Part shown: one piece after another, positions 18,142 to 25,966 of the stretch
Numbering within the stretch: position 1 is the stretch's first letter
How the letters are laid out: every line of letters begins with the position of its first letter
Origin: Minwuiaceae bacterium
GTDB taxonomy: Bacteria; Pseudomonadota; Alphaproteobacteria; Minwuiales; Minwuiaceae
Assembly: GCA_028278525.1 (NCBI GenBank)
Contig: JANQEE010000039.1
Location: 144,157-208,156, forward strand
Length of the DNA stretch: 64,000 nt
Direction: 5' to 3'
Program-made: the position numbers and the translations under genes
Notes under the pieces: model-generated
What the model was told of the DNA's origin: nothing
Database searches by the model: none
The model's input: only the letters and a program-made list of their open reading frames with translations

Positions 18142-18280
18142 GGTCGATGGCGCAGTTCAGGGCGCCCGTTAGACATATTTTAATTCATTACGTACTGAAT
18201 TTGGCCACACCGTGTAGCGTCCACGTATGGCTCTGAGCCGTCCTTGCGTACGTCGCCGAAAGAAACGGAAACAGATCCGG

Positions 18281-19420
18281 ATGCACTCATCGAACAACTG
18301 GCTCGGCGAGGCCCTTTCCAGCCGTGTGCAGAAGACCGCCGCAATGGTCTGTCTGACCGTTGGACCGCTCGCGATCCTCTTCGCGCAGGGAGACGCGATC
18401 TGGTCAGCGGCGGCGTTCGAGGTTTGGCCCGCCGCCCTCTTCATCGTCGTGTGCTATCTGGCCTCGGTAATCGCCGGTGCGACGGCGCAGTCGGTGGAAC
18501 GGCCGGACACGGCGGCCGACCCCGATCAACCGTGCGAAGCGGCGGACACCGACCCAGAGGAAATCGATACGCCGGAGCCGCAGGACGCTCTACCCGACGC
18601 ACAATCGGTAGCCGTCGGCAAGGCGTTAGAGGAGGCTGCCGAACTCACGGAGACGGTTCGTTCCAACGCCAAGCGCGTCAACAACGCGTCGAAGGATCGC
18701 CACGCCCTGATCGGGGTAATCGTCGAACAGTCCCAAAACGTCATCCAGGAAGTCGTCGCAATTCAGCAGGCGGCAGGCGAAAACAATACCGCTCTCAAGG
18801 GCGCCCATTCCGGCTCGGTGCATATCGCCGAACAGGTCGGATCGCTGGCGTCGGAGATCGATGCCTCGCAAAATCTGAGCCAGGTGGCGGCCGACGCGAT
18901 TGACCGCTTCAACAGCGACTTCAAGAAGATCGAAGAGATCACGCGAAGTATCTTCGGCATTGCCCAGCAGACCAATCTTCTCGCTCTCAACGCGACCATC
19001 GAGGCGGCCCGGGCCGGCGAAATGGGTAAAGGCTTCGCCGTGGTTGCCGGCGAGGTAAAAGCCCTCGCCCATTCGTCCGGGCAGTCCGCGTCGGAGATCG
19101 AAGGCCTGCTCAACGAACTGGCGGCCTCGGCGTCGAGTGTCGGCGAGACCATCGGACAATTGGCCGGAACGCTGGCCGACGCGGCCAGCACCAGCGCCGA
19201 CGCCCGCGACGAGGTCCAGGTCATTACGGAATCGATTGGGCAGGCCGCCGAAAGGTCCGACCGAACGGCCAATCAGGCGGCCAACCAGGTCACTGAATTC
19301 GAGGCGGTCGTCAAAGAACTCGAAACCATCAAGTCGGACACCGAAGCGGCCATAAAAGGATCGGCCGTGAACATCGAGCTGACCACATCGATCCTGGAGA
19401 AGATCGCGGCGCTTAAGTAG
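18281..19420 (+). CDS. Methyl-accepting chemotaxis-type protein without a ligand-binding domain
   Basis: 379 residues from ATG 18281 (frame open from 18227). Two hydrophobic segments near residues 19-36 and 45-66 form a short membrane hairpin, followed by an acidic linker and the MCP signalling domain. The hairpin tip is intact: [37 protein letters not shown] and a following LA. There is no HAMP domain and no periplasmic domain, so the sensed signal is probably within the membrane or comes from a partner. It follows the export operon by about 140 bp, without a visible cheW or other chemotaxis gene. Confidence 0.88.
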   Translation: MHSSNNWLGEALSSRVQKTAAMVCLTVGPLAILFAQGDAIWSAAAFEVWPAALFIVVCYLASVIAGATAQSVERPDTAADPDQPCEAADTDPEEIDTPEPQDALPDAQSVAVGKALEEAAELTETVRSNAKRVNNASKDRHALIGVIVEQSQNVIQEVVAIQQAAGENNTALKGAHSGSVHIAEQVGSLASEIDASQNLSQVAADAIDRFNSDFKKIEEITRSIFGIAQQTNLLALNATIEAARAGEMGKGFAVVAGEVKALAHSSGQSASEIEGLLNELAASASSVGETIGQLAGTLADAASTSADARDEVQVITESIGQAAERSDRTANQAANQVTEFEAVVKELETIKSDTEAAIKGSAVNIELTTSILEKIAALK

Positions 19421-19427
19421 CGGCGCT

Positions 19428-19562
19428 CTAGGGACGCGGCCGCCACAGTATCGCAAACGGGCACTTGATCTCGCGTTTTACGGCGCCGCCGCCGGCCGGC
19501 CATGAAAGACCGTCCCAAATGCGGCCAGGCAGCCCTTTCACCATATCCAGACCCAATCGCAT
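19428..19562 (-). CDS. Possible 44-residue small protein
   Basis: A short open frame begins MRLGLDMVKGLPGRIWDGLS and ends AILWRPRP, preceded by GGAAGGCGG about five bases before the ATG. It is rich in G, W and K/R and ends eight bases after the convergent chemoreceptor gene. Nothing is recognised. It may be a real small protein or chance coding in GC-rich DNA. Confidence 0.3.
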   Translation of the reverse strand: MRLGLDMVKGLPGRIWDGLSWPAGGGAVKREIKCPFAILWRPRP

Positions 19563-19625
19563 ATCGCCGCCTTCCGATGCTCGGTTGGAATGAAACGCGG
19601 CCGATCTAAATGGCTGCGTCGATGG

Positions 19626-20171
19626 TCACCTGCCGGCGTCGGTCAACCTGGCGACCTTTGCCGCGTTGTCCACGGCGGCGTCCGCGCAACAGCAGGCCCG
19701 GCCGACATCCTGCGGTCGAATAAGCAAAGCGGCATCGGCGAACGCTTCGGCGAGGTCCAGCGCATAGCGGACCGAAATCGACGCCGCCGCCGGCAGTAGA
19801 ACTTCGGACAAAATAGCATGCGCCAACCGCGGCTTGTCCGATTGGCACGCAGCGCAAACGTTCAGCAACCCCAGTTCGTCGGGACTAAGCTCCGGGCACT
19901 GTAGGCATCGGTAGTCCATGGGGCGCCGCGCGTTGGCGGCGAAATTGCTCATCAGTGCGTCCAGCATCGGCAGCGCGATTGCGACATGGTGCAGATCGAA
20001 TCCACTGTAGATGCGCCACGTGACGTCGGCCCGCGCCTGGAATCCCAGAACCCAGGTTCGCGCACCCCACATGAGGAGCTGCCCGCCAGCGCTGACATCA
20101 CTCAAGTCGACATGCACCGATTGCGGCGCCAGATAGGCCAGATTCTGGCCGCGATATTCGGAATGCTGCAT
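19626..20171 (-). CDS. Hypothetical protein with a CX2C-X13-CX2C cysteine cluster
   Basis: 181 residues, no family recognised. Four cysteines at about 89, 92, 106 and 109 (CLQC and CAAC, around PELSPDELGLLNV) could bind zinc or an iron-sulfur cluster, and a CCC triplet lies near the C-terminus. The N-terminus is rich in beta-like residues, the C-terminus is an alanine-rich helix (LPAAASISVRYALDLAEAFA). No signal peptide. A strong hairpin lies 33 bases upstream in its leader. Codon use looks like the neighbours, supporting a real gene. Confidence 0.65.
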   Translation of the reverse strand: MQHSEYRGQNLAYLAPQSVHVDLSDVSAGGQLLMWGARTWVLGFQARADVTWRIYSGFDLHHVAIALPMLDALMSNFAANARRPMDYRCLQCPELSPDELGLLNVCAACQSDKPRLAHAILSEVLLPAAASISVRYALDLAEAFADAALLIRPQDVGRACCCADAAVDNAAKVARLTDAGR

Positions 20172-20527
20172 TCGGCCCCACCGTTTTCAGAGCCGGAGAA
20201 AATCCCCTGCCCGGTTTACCGGGCAGGGGTAAAGTCAGTCTCCGGGTAAACAGGCCATGGAACGAGGAGGACAGGTGTCCATGACCTGCAACGCTTTTTC
20301 AAGGTACGCTTCTTTAATCGCAATTGCAACTCATTCTTAATTGCGAGATAAGAAAATTTCGCTCTCGACCCTAAGAACTATTCTCACGTGCAGGAAACGG
20401 CGATTCCAGCTCCCACCGGAGTTGCAGCTAATTCAGGAAAGAGACCAACGCGGCGTGAAGGAAAACCTGGCGCGAAAATCTCAGGGCAACGACCGCGCGC
20501 AGGTCAAAGCGGTCAAGAAAACGTCTG
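20172..20527. other. Gene-poor stretch
   Basis: No convincing gene is seen on either strand. It contains the 11-bp hairpin at 20204-20229, a small inverted repeat GGACA-GG-TGTCC near 20270, and an AT-rich segment at about 20300-20360 (GCAATTGCAACTCATTCTTAA) unlike the surrounding DNA. The lysine- and arginine-rich frame at 20341-20916 shows no protein-like pattern. Confidence 0.5.
20204..20229 (-). terminator. Perfect 11-bp hairpin with TTTA loop
   Basis: CCCCTGCCCGG-TTTA-CCGGGCAGGGG is a perfect eleven-base stem. On the minus strand it is followed by ATTTTC, giving a short T-run, so it reads best as a terminator for minus-strand transcription or an attenuator in the leader of the four-cysteine protein, whose start codon is 33 bases further on. 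Confidence 0.6.
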
Positions 20528-20827
20528 CGACCTGGCGCGGTGCTGCGGCGCGTGTATGTTCGGTTGATGCGCGGCAGCGTGCTCACCGCAGCAATTCTGG
20601 TGTTCGCGGACTCGATGAAAGAACTACCGATGACCGTTCTGTTGCGCCCGTTCAACTTCGAAACGCTGGCCACCTTCGTACATCAATTCGCATCCGACGA
20701 ATTGCTAGAGGATTCCGCTCTGGCGGCACTAACAATCGTCGCAGCCGGTGTGCTGCCTGTCGTATTGCTAGCCGTGCGATTGCCGGATCGGAACCCCGAC
20801 GGAAACCGAGCCAGCACGCCAAAATAG
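20528..20827 (+). pseudogene. 3' remnant of an iron-type ABC transporter permease (FbpB-like)
   Basis: The translated stretch RPGAVLRRVYVRLMRGSVL, TAAILVFADSMKELPMTVLL, RPFNFETLATFVHQFASDE and LALTIVAAGVLPVVLLA (with near-identical flanks) matches the conserved last third of FbpB/SfuB-type Fe(III) permeases, where SMKELP-x-T-x-LLRPFNF-x-TLA is diagnostic. Upstream of about 20528 the homology stops abruptly and the frame runs into unrelated basic sequence, so roughly the first 400 residues of a normal permease are absent. No iron-binding protein or ATPase gene is nearby. It is best seen as a decayed or rearranged remnant. Confidence 0.75.
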
Positions 20828-21123
20828 TAAATCGAACAAGCGGAACCGCCCCAACGGGCACACCGTTTCGGCACCACCGGTTACGTCGGTCGGCAAAGCG
20901 TCGAGTATCATGCTAGTAATCTGAATACTAGGGACAATAGTTCGACAAAGCATACCCTTCGCCAAGTGTGCGATAGCTTGCTTTTCCTATGCTGTTTGTC
21001 TTAAGTTCGAGCTATCCGAACATAGATCGGATGGGGCGATTTCGCTGGGTGGGCAGGTCTATGTGCATCCATTAGGGATGCGGCTGCCGGAGTAATGGGG
21101 GAAGCGCAGTACTGCGCCAGGGA
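20828..21123. other. Intergenic region upstream of the response regulator
   Basis: No gene seen. Three inverted repeats are present: ATCCGA-N7-TCGGAT (21014-21032), GCATCC-ATTAG-GGATGC (21065-21081) and the 14-bp palindrome at 21104-21117. AT-rich sequence around 20910-21005 may hold the promoter. Confidence 0.45.
21104..21117 (+). promoter_or_regulatory. 14-bp palindrome just before the response-regulator start codon
   Basis: GCGCAGTACTGCGC ends six bases before the ATG, between a GGGGGAAG site (21097-21103) and CCAGGGA next to the start. As RNA it would fold over the ribosome-binding region; as DNA it has the shape of an operator, possibly for autoregulation. Confidence 0.45.
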
Positions 21124-21822
21124 ATGAAAATACTAGCCGCAGACGATCATTGGGTCTTTCGGGCCGGACTGAAGCATCTCGTAAAACAACTCGATCGCGA
21201 TCTTGAGGTTCTAGAGGCCGGCGGCTATGTCGACCTGTTCGACGTCACGGCCCAAAACAACGATATCGACCTCATTCTGCTGGACCTGCTGATGCCCGGC
21301 CGGGACATGTTCAGCGGCCTGACGGAGTTGCGTGATTTGGCGCCGGGCGTTCCGGTGATCGTCATTTCGGCGGTTGAAAACCGGCGCGATGTCCTGCGCG
21401 CGATTGAGCTGGGCGCCATGGGTTACATCCCCAAGTCGGCCAGCGGCGAAGAGATGCTTAAAGCCATCCGTCAGGTGATGGACGGCGACATATATATGCC
21501 CCGCGCACTGCTGCAGCGCGTCCAGGAACCCAGTGCGGTCGAAACCCCGATCGAACAATCGACGACGCCGGAAACGGCCGAAAGGGTGGGCATGCTGACC
21601 CGCCGCCAGAACGATGTCTTCGGTCTGCTTGGCCAGGGTAAATCGAACGCCGACATCGCCCAAGACCTTGGTATGTCCGAGCATACGGTCCGAATCCACG
21701 TGTCGGCCATTTTGCGCACCCTAAAAGTGAGCAACCGGACGCAGGCCGCCCTGATGGCGGCGACCGCGTACCGTCCGGCCGGCGATTTCGATCGTCTGCC
21801 GCCCGGCAGCAACGAACCCTAG
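21124..21822 (+). CDS. NarL/LuxR-family response regulator
   Basis: 232 residues. Receiver domain at 1-120 with the acidic pair DD7-8, phospho-acceptor D54 in LILLDLLMP, and K104 in GYIPKSAS. A linker of about 35 residues leads to a LuxR-type helix-turn-helix (LTRRQNDVFGLLGQGKSNAD, then IAQDLGMSEHTVRIHVSAIL). It should bind DNA when phosphorylated. No kinase gene is adjacent; the orphan six-TM kinase at 7.7-9.1 kb lacks a regulator, so pairing is possible but not shown. Confidence 0.92.
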   Translation: MKILAADDHWVFRAGLKHLVKQLDRDLEVLEAGGYVDLFDVTAQNNDIDLILLDLLMPGRDMFSGLTELRDLAPGVPVIVISAVENRRDVLRAIELGAMGYIPKSASGEEMLKAIRQVMDGDIYMPRALLQRVQEPSAVETPIEQSTTPETAERVGMLTRRQNDVFGLLGQGKSNADIAQDLGMSEHTVRIHVSAILRTLKVSNRTQAALMAATAYRPAGDFDRLPPGSNEP

Positions 21823-21839
21823 GGCCGCAGAGCGCGAAC

Positions 21840-22613
21840 TCAGCCGCGCCGACGCAGGAATTTGGACATCAGGCGGCTCGGTTCGTCAGTCGTGTAAGCA
21901 TCGGCCAGATAGTCGATTCCTGCTTCGACCGCGGCTTCCAGCGGCAGCTCCTCCCATTTACGGATGAGTTCCTTCTGCGACCGAACCGCGCGCGACCCGG
22001 ACGCAAGGATCGACGCGAGCCAGGATTCGACGGCATCGTCCAAGCCGCTCATGGGCACGACCCGCTCCACCAACCCGCAGTCTCTAGCTTCGCCGGCATC
22101 GATCATATCGCCGGTAAGCAGCAGTTCGTTCGTCTTGCCCCAACCGATCAGGCGCGGCAGCAGCGCCGCCTCGATGACCGACGGCAGTCCCACGCGGACC
22201 TCCGGCATGCCGAACCTGGCCGTGTCGGCCGCGACACGCATGTCGCAGCTCGCGGCGATTTCCAGCCCGGCGCCAAGGCAAAACCCGTTGACCCGGCAAA
22301 TTACCGGCACCGGAACCGCCCGCAACGCAGCATTGGCTTCATGCAACATGGTGATGAACCGCCGTCCCGTCTCCGGCGTGTTCGCCGCCAGCTCGTTGAT
22401 ATCGGCACCGCCGACAAACGAACGATCGCCGGCGCCCGTTAAAACGACGGCGCGCAAGCCGTCGTCCCCTGCCAACGCCAGGGCATGGTCGCGCAGTTGC
22501 TCGATCAGGCCGCTGTTCACCGCGTTGAGTTTGGCGTGGTTATCGATTGTCAGCCAGACGACGCGTCCGTCCGCGCCGCGGTCGTCGATCCGTTGTTGTA
22601 CTTCCGACGTCAC
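21840..22613 (-). CDS. Enoyl-CoA hydratase/isomerase family protein
   Basis: 257 residues from GTG 22613, chosen because AAGGAG lies seven bases before it; the frame itself is open to 22697. Crotonase features: FVGGADINELA and GFCLGAGLEIAASCDMR give the oxyanion hole, and MPEVRVGLPSVIEAALLPRL carries a glutamate in the second catalytic position. It probably hydrates or isomerises an acyl-CoA; the exact substrate is unknown. It is convergent with the response regulator and divergent from the carboxymuconolactone decarboxylase operon. Confidence 0.9.
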   Translation of the reverse strand: MTSEVQQRIDDRGADGRVVWLTIDNHAKLNAVNSGLIEQLRDHALALAGDDGLRAVVLTGAGDRSFVGGADINELAANTPETGRRFITMLHEANAALRAVPVPVICRVNGFCLGAGLEIAASCDMRVAADTARFGMPEVRVGLPSVIEAALLPRLIGWGKTNELLLTGDMIDAGEARDCGLVERVVPMSGLDDAVESWLASILASGSRAVRSQKELIRKWEELPLEAAVEAGIDYLADAYTTDEPSRLMSKFLRRRG

Positions 22614-23026
22614 AGCCTGCTCCTTGCAACCGTTCGATCCTCGTTTCACAGTCGGAAGACTATAACGGGCGGGGCCGTGTGAGACATCGTAGGGCAACAG
22701 AGAATTTCCTGACCGCCACGCCCAGCCAGGTGGCGGACGCGTTGGGCCGGCTAACGCGCGACGCGGCCGCTTCCGTCGACGGCCTTGCGCCGGGTGGCCT
22801 TGTCCTCCTGCTGGAGGAGGCTGAAAGTCTCGATTACCGGACCGCGCGCCCGGTCATCGGCGAAGGCCGGGATATGCCGGAAATCGGGGCAGGCCCTTCC
22901 ATTTCCTCCGCGCCGTTACCGGGCTACGCTATAGCTTCGGAATGCGGCACGACAGCCGAAAAGGCTGACCGGTCCGCGACACGCCGAATTGGCGAAACAC
23001 GACGACCTTCAGGGAGACAGTCAGAC
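22614..23026. other. 413-bp gap without a convincing gene
   Basis: The plus-strand frame of the downstream decarboxylase gene stays open through this region, but its translation has no recognisable domain and there is no good upstream start. Small hairpins occur, for example CAGCC-GAAAA-GGCTG at 22953-22967. It likely contains divergent promoters for the hydratase and the decarboxylase operon. Confidence 0.4.
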
Positions 23027-23422
23027 ATGACGTCGGAACTTTACGAAACGGGTTTAGGCAAAAGAAAACAGGTACTGGGCGACGCTTATGTCGAGCGGGC
23101 CATCGGCGCGGCCGACTCCTTCAACCGCGAGTTCCAGGACATGGTCACGGAATATTGCTGGGGCGAAATCTGGGGCCGCAACGTGCTGTCCGACAAGCAG
23201 CGCAGCATGAACAACCTCTGCATGCTCGCGGCGCTCAACCGGCCGCACGAATTCAAGATCCATTTCCGCGGTGCCCTGAAGAACGGCTGCAGCCTCGACG
23301 AAATCAAGGACACGCTTTTGCAGATCGCCGTCTATTGCGGCATCCCCGCCGGCGTGGAGGCGTTCCGGCTCGGCCGCGAGGTGCTGAACGAGGAAGGCAT
23401 CACGCCGGAGCCCGCGAAATGA
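23027..23422 (+). CDS. Carboxymuconolactone decarboxylase (CMD/AhpD-like) family protein
   Basis: 131 residues from ATG 23027, with AGGGAGACAG upstream. It matches PcaC-like proteins: LGDAYVERAIGAADSFNREF, WGRNVLSDKQRSMNNLCMLA and the C-terminal IKDTLLQIAVYCGIPAGVEA, where conserved His, Cys and Glu residues form the active site. It may decarboxylate a lactone in aromatic degradation, though many family members have unknown roles. The stop overlaps the start of the next gene (ATGA), so the two are co-translated. Confidence 0.88.
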   Translation: MTSELYETGLGKRKQVLGDAYVERAIGAADSFNREFQDMVTEYCWGEIWGRNVLSDKQRSMNNLCMLAALNRPHEFKIHFRGALKNGCSLDEIKDTLLQIAVYCGIPAGVEAFRLGREVLNEEGITPEPAK

Positions 23423-24300
23423 CGACGCCGGCGAAATTCGGCTTCATCGGCCTTGGTAACATGGGCGGACCGATGGCGGCCAATATCGCCAAGGCCGGGC
23501 ACGACCTGACGGTCTACGACAAAGCCGGCGCGGAAGGGCGCACGCCGCCCGGCGCGGCGGCGGCCGCATCCCTGGCCGACGTTGTCTCCGTCGCGGACAC
23601 CACGTTCCTCAGCCTGCCGGACGGCAAGATATCCGTCGCGGTCGCCGGCGATATCGCCGCGCTGTCCGATCGGGCGACGACGACGGTGATCGATCTCTCG
23701 ACCATCGGAATCGCGGCGGCGCAGGAGGCCGAGAAAATCCTGGCCGATGCCGACATTACCTATATCGACGCTCCGGTCAGCGGCGGCGCCGCTGGTGCCC
23801 GCACGGCGACGATCTCGCTGATGTGGGGCGGCCCGTCCGATGTGCTCGAACGGCACCGGCCGGTCTGCCAGGCGCTTTCCAAGAACATCTTTCGTGTCGG
23901 AGACAGACCGGGCCAAGGCCAGGCGATGAAGCTGGCCAACAATTTCCTGTCGGCGACCGCCATGGCGGCAACGTCCGAGGCGATAGCCTTCGGCCTGACC
24001 CAGGGCCTGGACATGGCGACGATGCTGGACGTGCTGAATGTCTCCAGTGGCCAGAACAAAGCGACCTCGGACAAGTTTCCGAACCGCATCTTGCCCGGCA
24101 ACTACGATGCCGGTTTCCACACGGCGCTGATGACCAAGGACGTGTTGCTTTACCTGGAAAACGTGCGCGCCGCCACGACAGCGGACACCGTCGGGACCGT
24201 AGTCGGCGACGTCTGGCAACGCTGCAACGACGCCTTGCCCGGCAGCGATTTCACTCGGATCTACGATTTCGTCCGCGGCGCTGCGCCCGCTGACGACTGA
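23419..24300 (+). CDS. Beta-hydroxyacid dehydrogenase (3-hydroxyisobutyrate dehydrogenase family)
   Basis: 293 residues. The Rossmann motif GFIGLGNMGGPMAANIAKAG is followed by the substrate-binding DAPVSGGAAGARTATIS and the catalytic lysine K171 in GQAMKLANNF. It should oxidise a 3-hydroxyacid or reduce the semialdehyde with NAD(P). It overlaps the decarboxylase gene by four bases and is 82 bp before the Rieske gene, suggesting a shared catabolic pathway. Confidence 0.92.
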   Translation: MTTPAKFGFIGLGNMGGPMAANIAKAGHDLTVYDKAGAEGRTPPGAAAAASLADVVSVADTTFLSLPDGKISVAVAGDIAALSDRATTTVIDLSTIGIAAAQEAEKILADADITYIDAPVSGGAAGARTATISLMWGGPSDVLERHRPVCQALSKNIFRVGDRPGQGQAMKLANNFLSATAMAATSEAIAFGLTQGLDMATMLDVLNVSSGQNKATSDKFPNRILPGNYDAGFHTALMTKDVLLYLENVRAATTADTVGTVVGDVWQRCNDALPGSDFTRIYDFVRGAAPADD

Positions 24301-24382
24301 ACCGCCGCCCCGGCCTTGACAGGTCGCGCCGGCGGGTTTCAGCTACTGCCTTAAGGGGCAAGGGTCGGGGGATCGACTGATC

Positions 24383-25957
24383 ATGACCACAGGCTGGAAT
24401 GAAGCAGTCCCGCTGGAGCGGTTGGAGGCCGAAGGCCGTGCGGTTGCGCGCCTCGGCGACAAGCAGATCGCCCTGTTCGCCACGCCGGACGGCATCAAGG
24501 CCTGCAACAACCGCTGCCCGCACGAAGGCTATCCGTTGCGCGAAGGCAGCCTGGACAACTGCATCCTCACCTGCAACTGGCACAACTGGAAATTCGACCT
24601 CACCGACGGCAGCAATCTGTTGGGCGGTGACCGCCTGCGCACCTACCCGGTCGAAGTCCGCGACGGGTCGGTCTGGGTGCAGATCGTCGACCCGCCGGAA
24701 GAGGCGCGCCGCGCCGAGATCATGGACAGCCTCGGCGACGCGTTCCGGGATAACGACTACGCCAGAATGGCGCGCGAGCTCGCCCGCTTCGCCAGATTGA
24801 GCGGCGATCCCCTGGACACCGTGCGCCAAGCCGTTCTCTGGTCGTCCGATAGAATGGAGTTCGGTACCACCCACGCCTTCGCGGCGACCGCCGACTGGCT
24901 GGCGCTCTATGAAACCCATACCGACGATCCGGAAGCCCGACTGATCTGCCTGGTGGAATCGATCGGTCACATGGCCGACGACGTGCTGCGCGAACAACTT
25001 TATCCGTTCGTCGAAGAATCCGTTTCCTACGATGAAGCGTCGTTCGTGGCGACGGTCGAACGGGAAGACGAAGCGGCGGCCGCCGCGATGGTTCGCGGCG
25101 CGATGGAGTCCGGCCTGCGCTACCCGGACCTCGAACGCGGCCTCAGCCGCGCGGCGCTCGCCCATTACAACGATTTCGGCCATTCGCTGATCTACGTGCT
25201 GAAGACCGGCCAGTTGATCGAACGGCTCGGCGATGCCGTGGCACTGCCGCTCACCCTCGCCCTGACCCGCTCGCTGGTCTACGCCAGACGCGAGGATCAG
25301 ATCCCGGAGTTCCGTCACTACGCATCGGCCCTGGGAGACTGGGGCGGCAAGTGCAACGGTGCCGCGCCGTCAGAGGAAGATCTGCGCGGACAGAATATCC
25401 GCCATGCCCTGGAGACGGTCGTCGGTTGGTCCGGCGCGCCGGCTGAAAACCTCTATCGCGTACTGCTGAACGCCAACGCCTGGAACATGCTGCATTACGA
25501 CGACAGCTATCAGAGCCGGGTCGACCTGCCGCTCAAGGACAATATCGGCTGGCTGGACTTCACCCACGGCATCACGTTCGCCAACGCCGTCAGGCGTCAA
25601 TGCGGCAAGTATCCAGAGCTTTGGCCGGCCGGTTTGCTGCAAATGGCCTGTTTCGCCGGACGCAACGCGCCATACACCGATGCGTCGCTCGACGGCGACG
25701 AGTGGCGGGTCGCCGACGAAGACGCGTTCTTCACGGCGACGGTCGACAGGCTGTTCGACCATGGCCAAAATGAGTTCATCGTGTCCGCGCATCTGATCAA
25801 AACGGCGCTGGCGGCGCGCGAGGAAACGGCCGCGGGAATGTCGGACGGCGGAACCGTCGCGGCGGGCCTCAACCGGTTCCTGAATTCGCCGCTGAAACGC
25901 CGGCATGCGCGGCGCACCATGCGTCAGGCTATCGATTTCGTCTCCCTGGATGGATAG
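24383..25957 (+). CDS. Rieske 2Fe-2S protein with a large helical C-terminal domain
   Basis: 524 residues. An N-terminal Rieske ferredoxin domain (about 5-105) has all four ligands: C45-x-H47 in NRCPHEGYPL and C64-x2-H67 in TCNWHNWKFD. The remaining 400 residues are mainly helical and contain spaced histidines (THAFAATADWLALYETH, LVESIGHMADDV, ALAHYNDFGHSLIYV, WNMLHYDDSYQ, LDFTHGITFANAV), reminiscent of questin-oxidase-like proteins, but I do not claim that family firmly. It does not look like a ring-hydroxylating oxygenase, as the mononuclear-iron domain is absent. It is in line with the dehydrogenase upstream and the ABC exporter ten bases downstream. Confidence 0.85.
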   Translation: MTTGWNEAVPLERLEAEGRAVARLGDKQIALFATPDGIKACNNRCPHEGYPLREGSLDNCILTCNWHNWKFDLTDGSNLLGGDRLRTYPVEVRDGSVWVQIVDPPEEARRAEIMDSLGDAFRDNDYARMARELARFARLSGDPLDTVRQAVLWSSDRMEFGTTHAFAATADWLALYETHTDDPEARLICLVESIGHMADDVLREQLYPFVEESVSYDEASFVATVEREDEAAAAAMVRGAMESGLRYPDLERGLSRAALAHYNDFGHSLIYVLKTGQLIERLGDAVALPLTLALTRSLVYARREDQIPEFRHYASALGDWGGKCNGAAPSEEDLRGQNIRHALETVVGWSGAPAENLYRVLLNANAWNMLHYDDSYQSRVDLPLKDNIGWLDFTHGITFANAVRRQCGKYPELWPAGLLQMACFAGRNAPYTDASLDGDEWRVADEDAFFTATVDRLFDHGQNEFIVSAHLIKTALAAREETAAGMSDGGTVAAGLNRFLNSPLKRRHARRTMRQAIDFVSLDG

Positions 25958-25966
25958 GTTCTAGCG

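Noticed and set aside
20172..21123. Insertion sequence or genomic-island boundary
   Set aside because: No transposase, terminal inverted repeats, direct target duplications or integrase could be seen. The tRNA gene is far away.
22547..23026. N-terminal extension of the decarboxylase gene
   Set aside because: It lacks domain features and would overlap the hydratase start. The family N-terminus fits ATG 23027.
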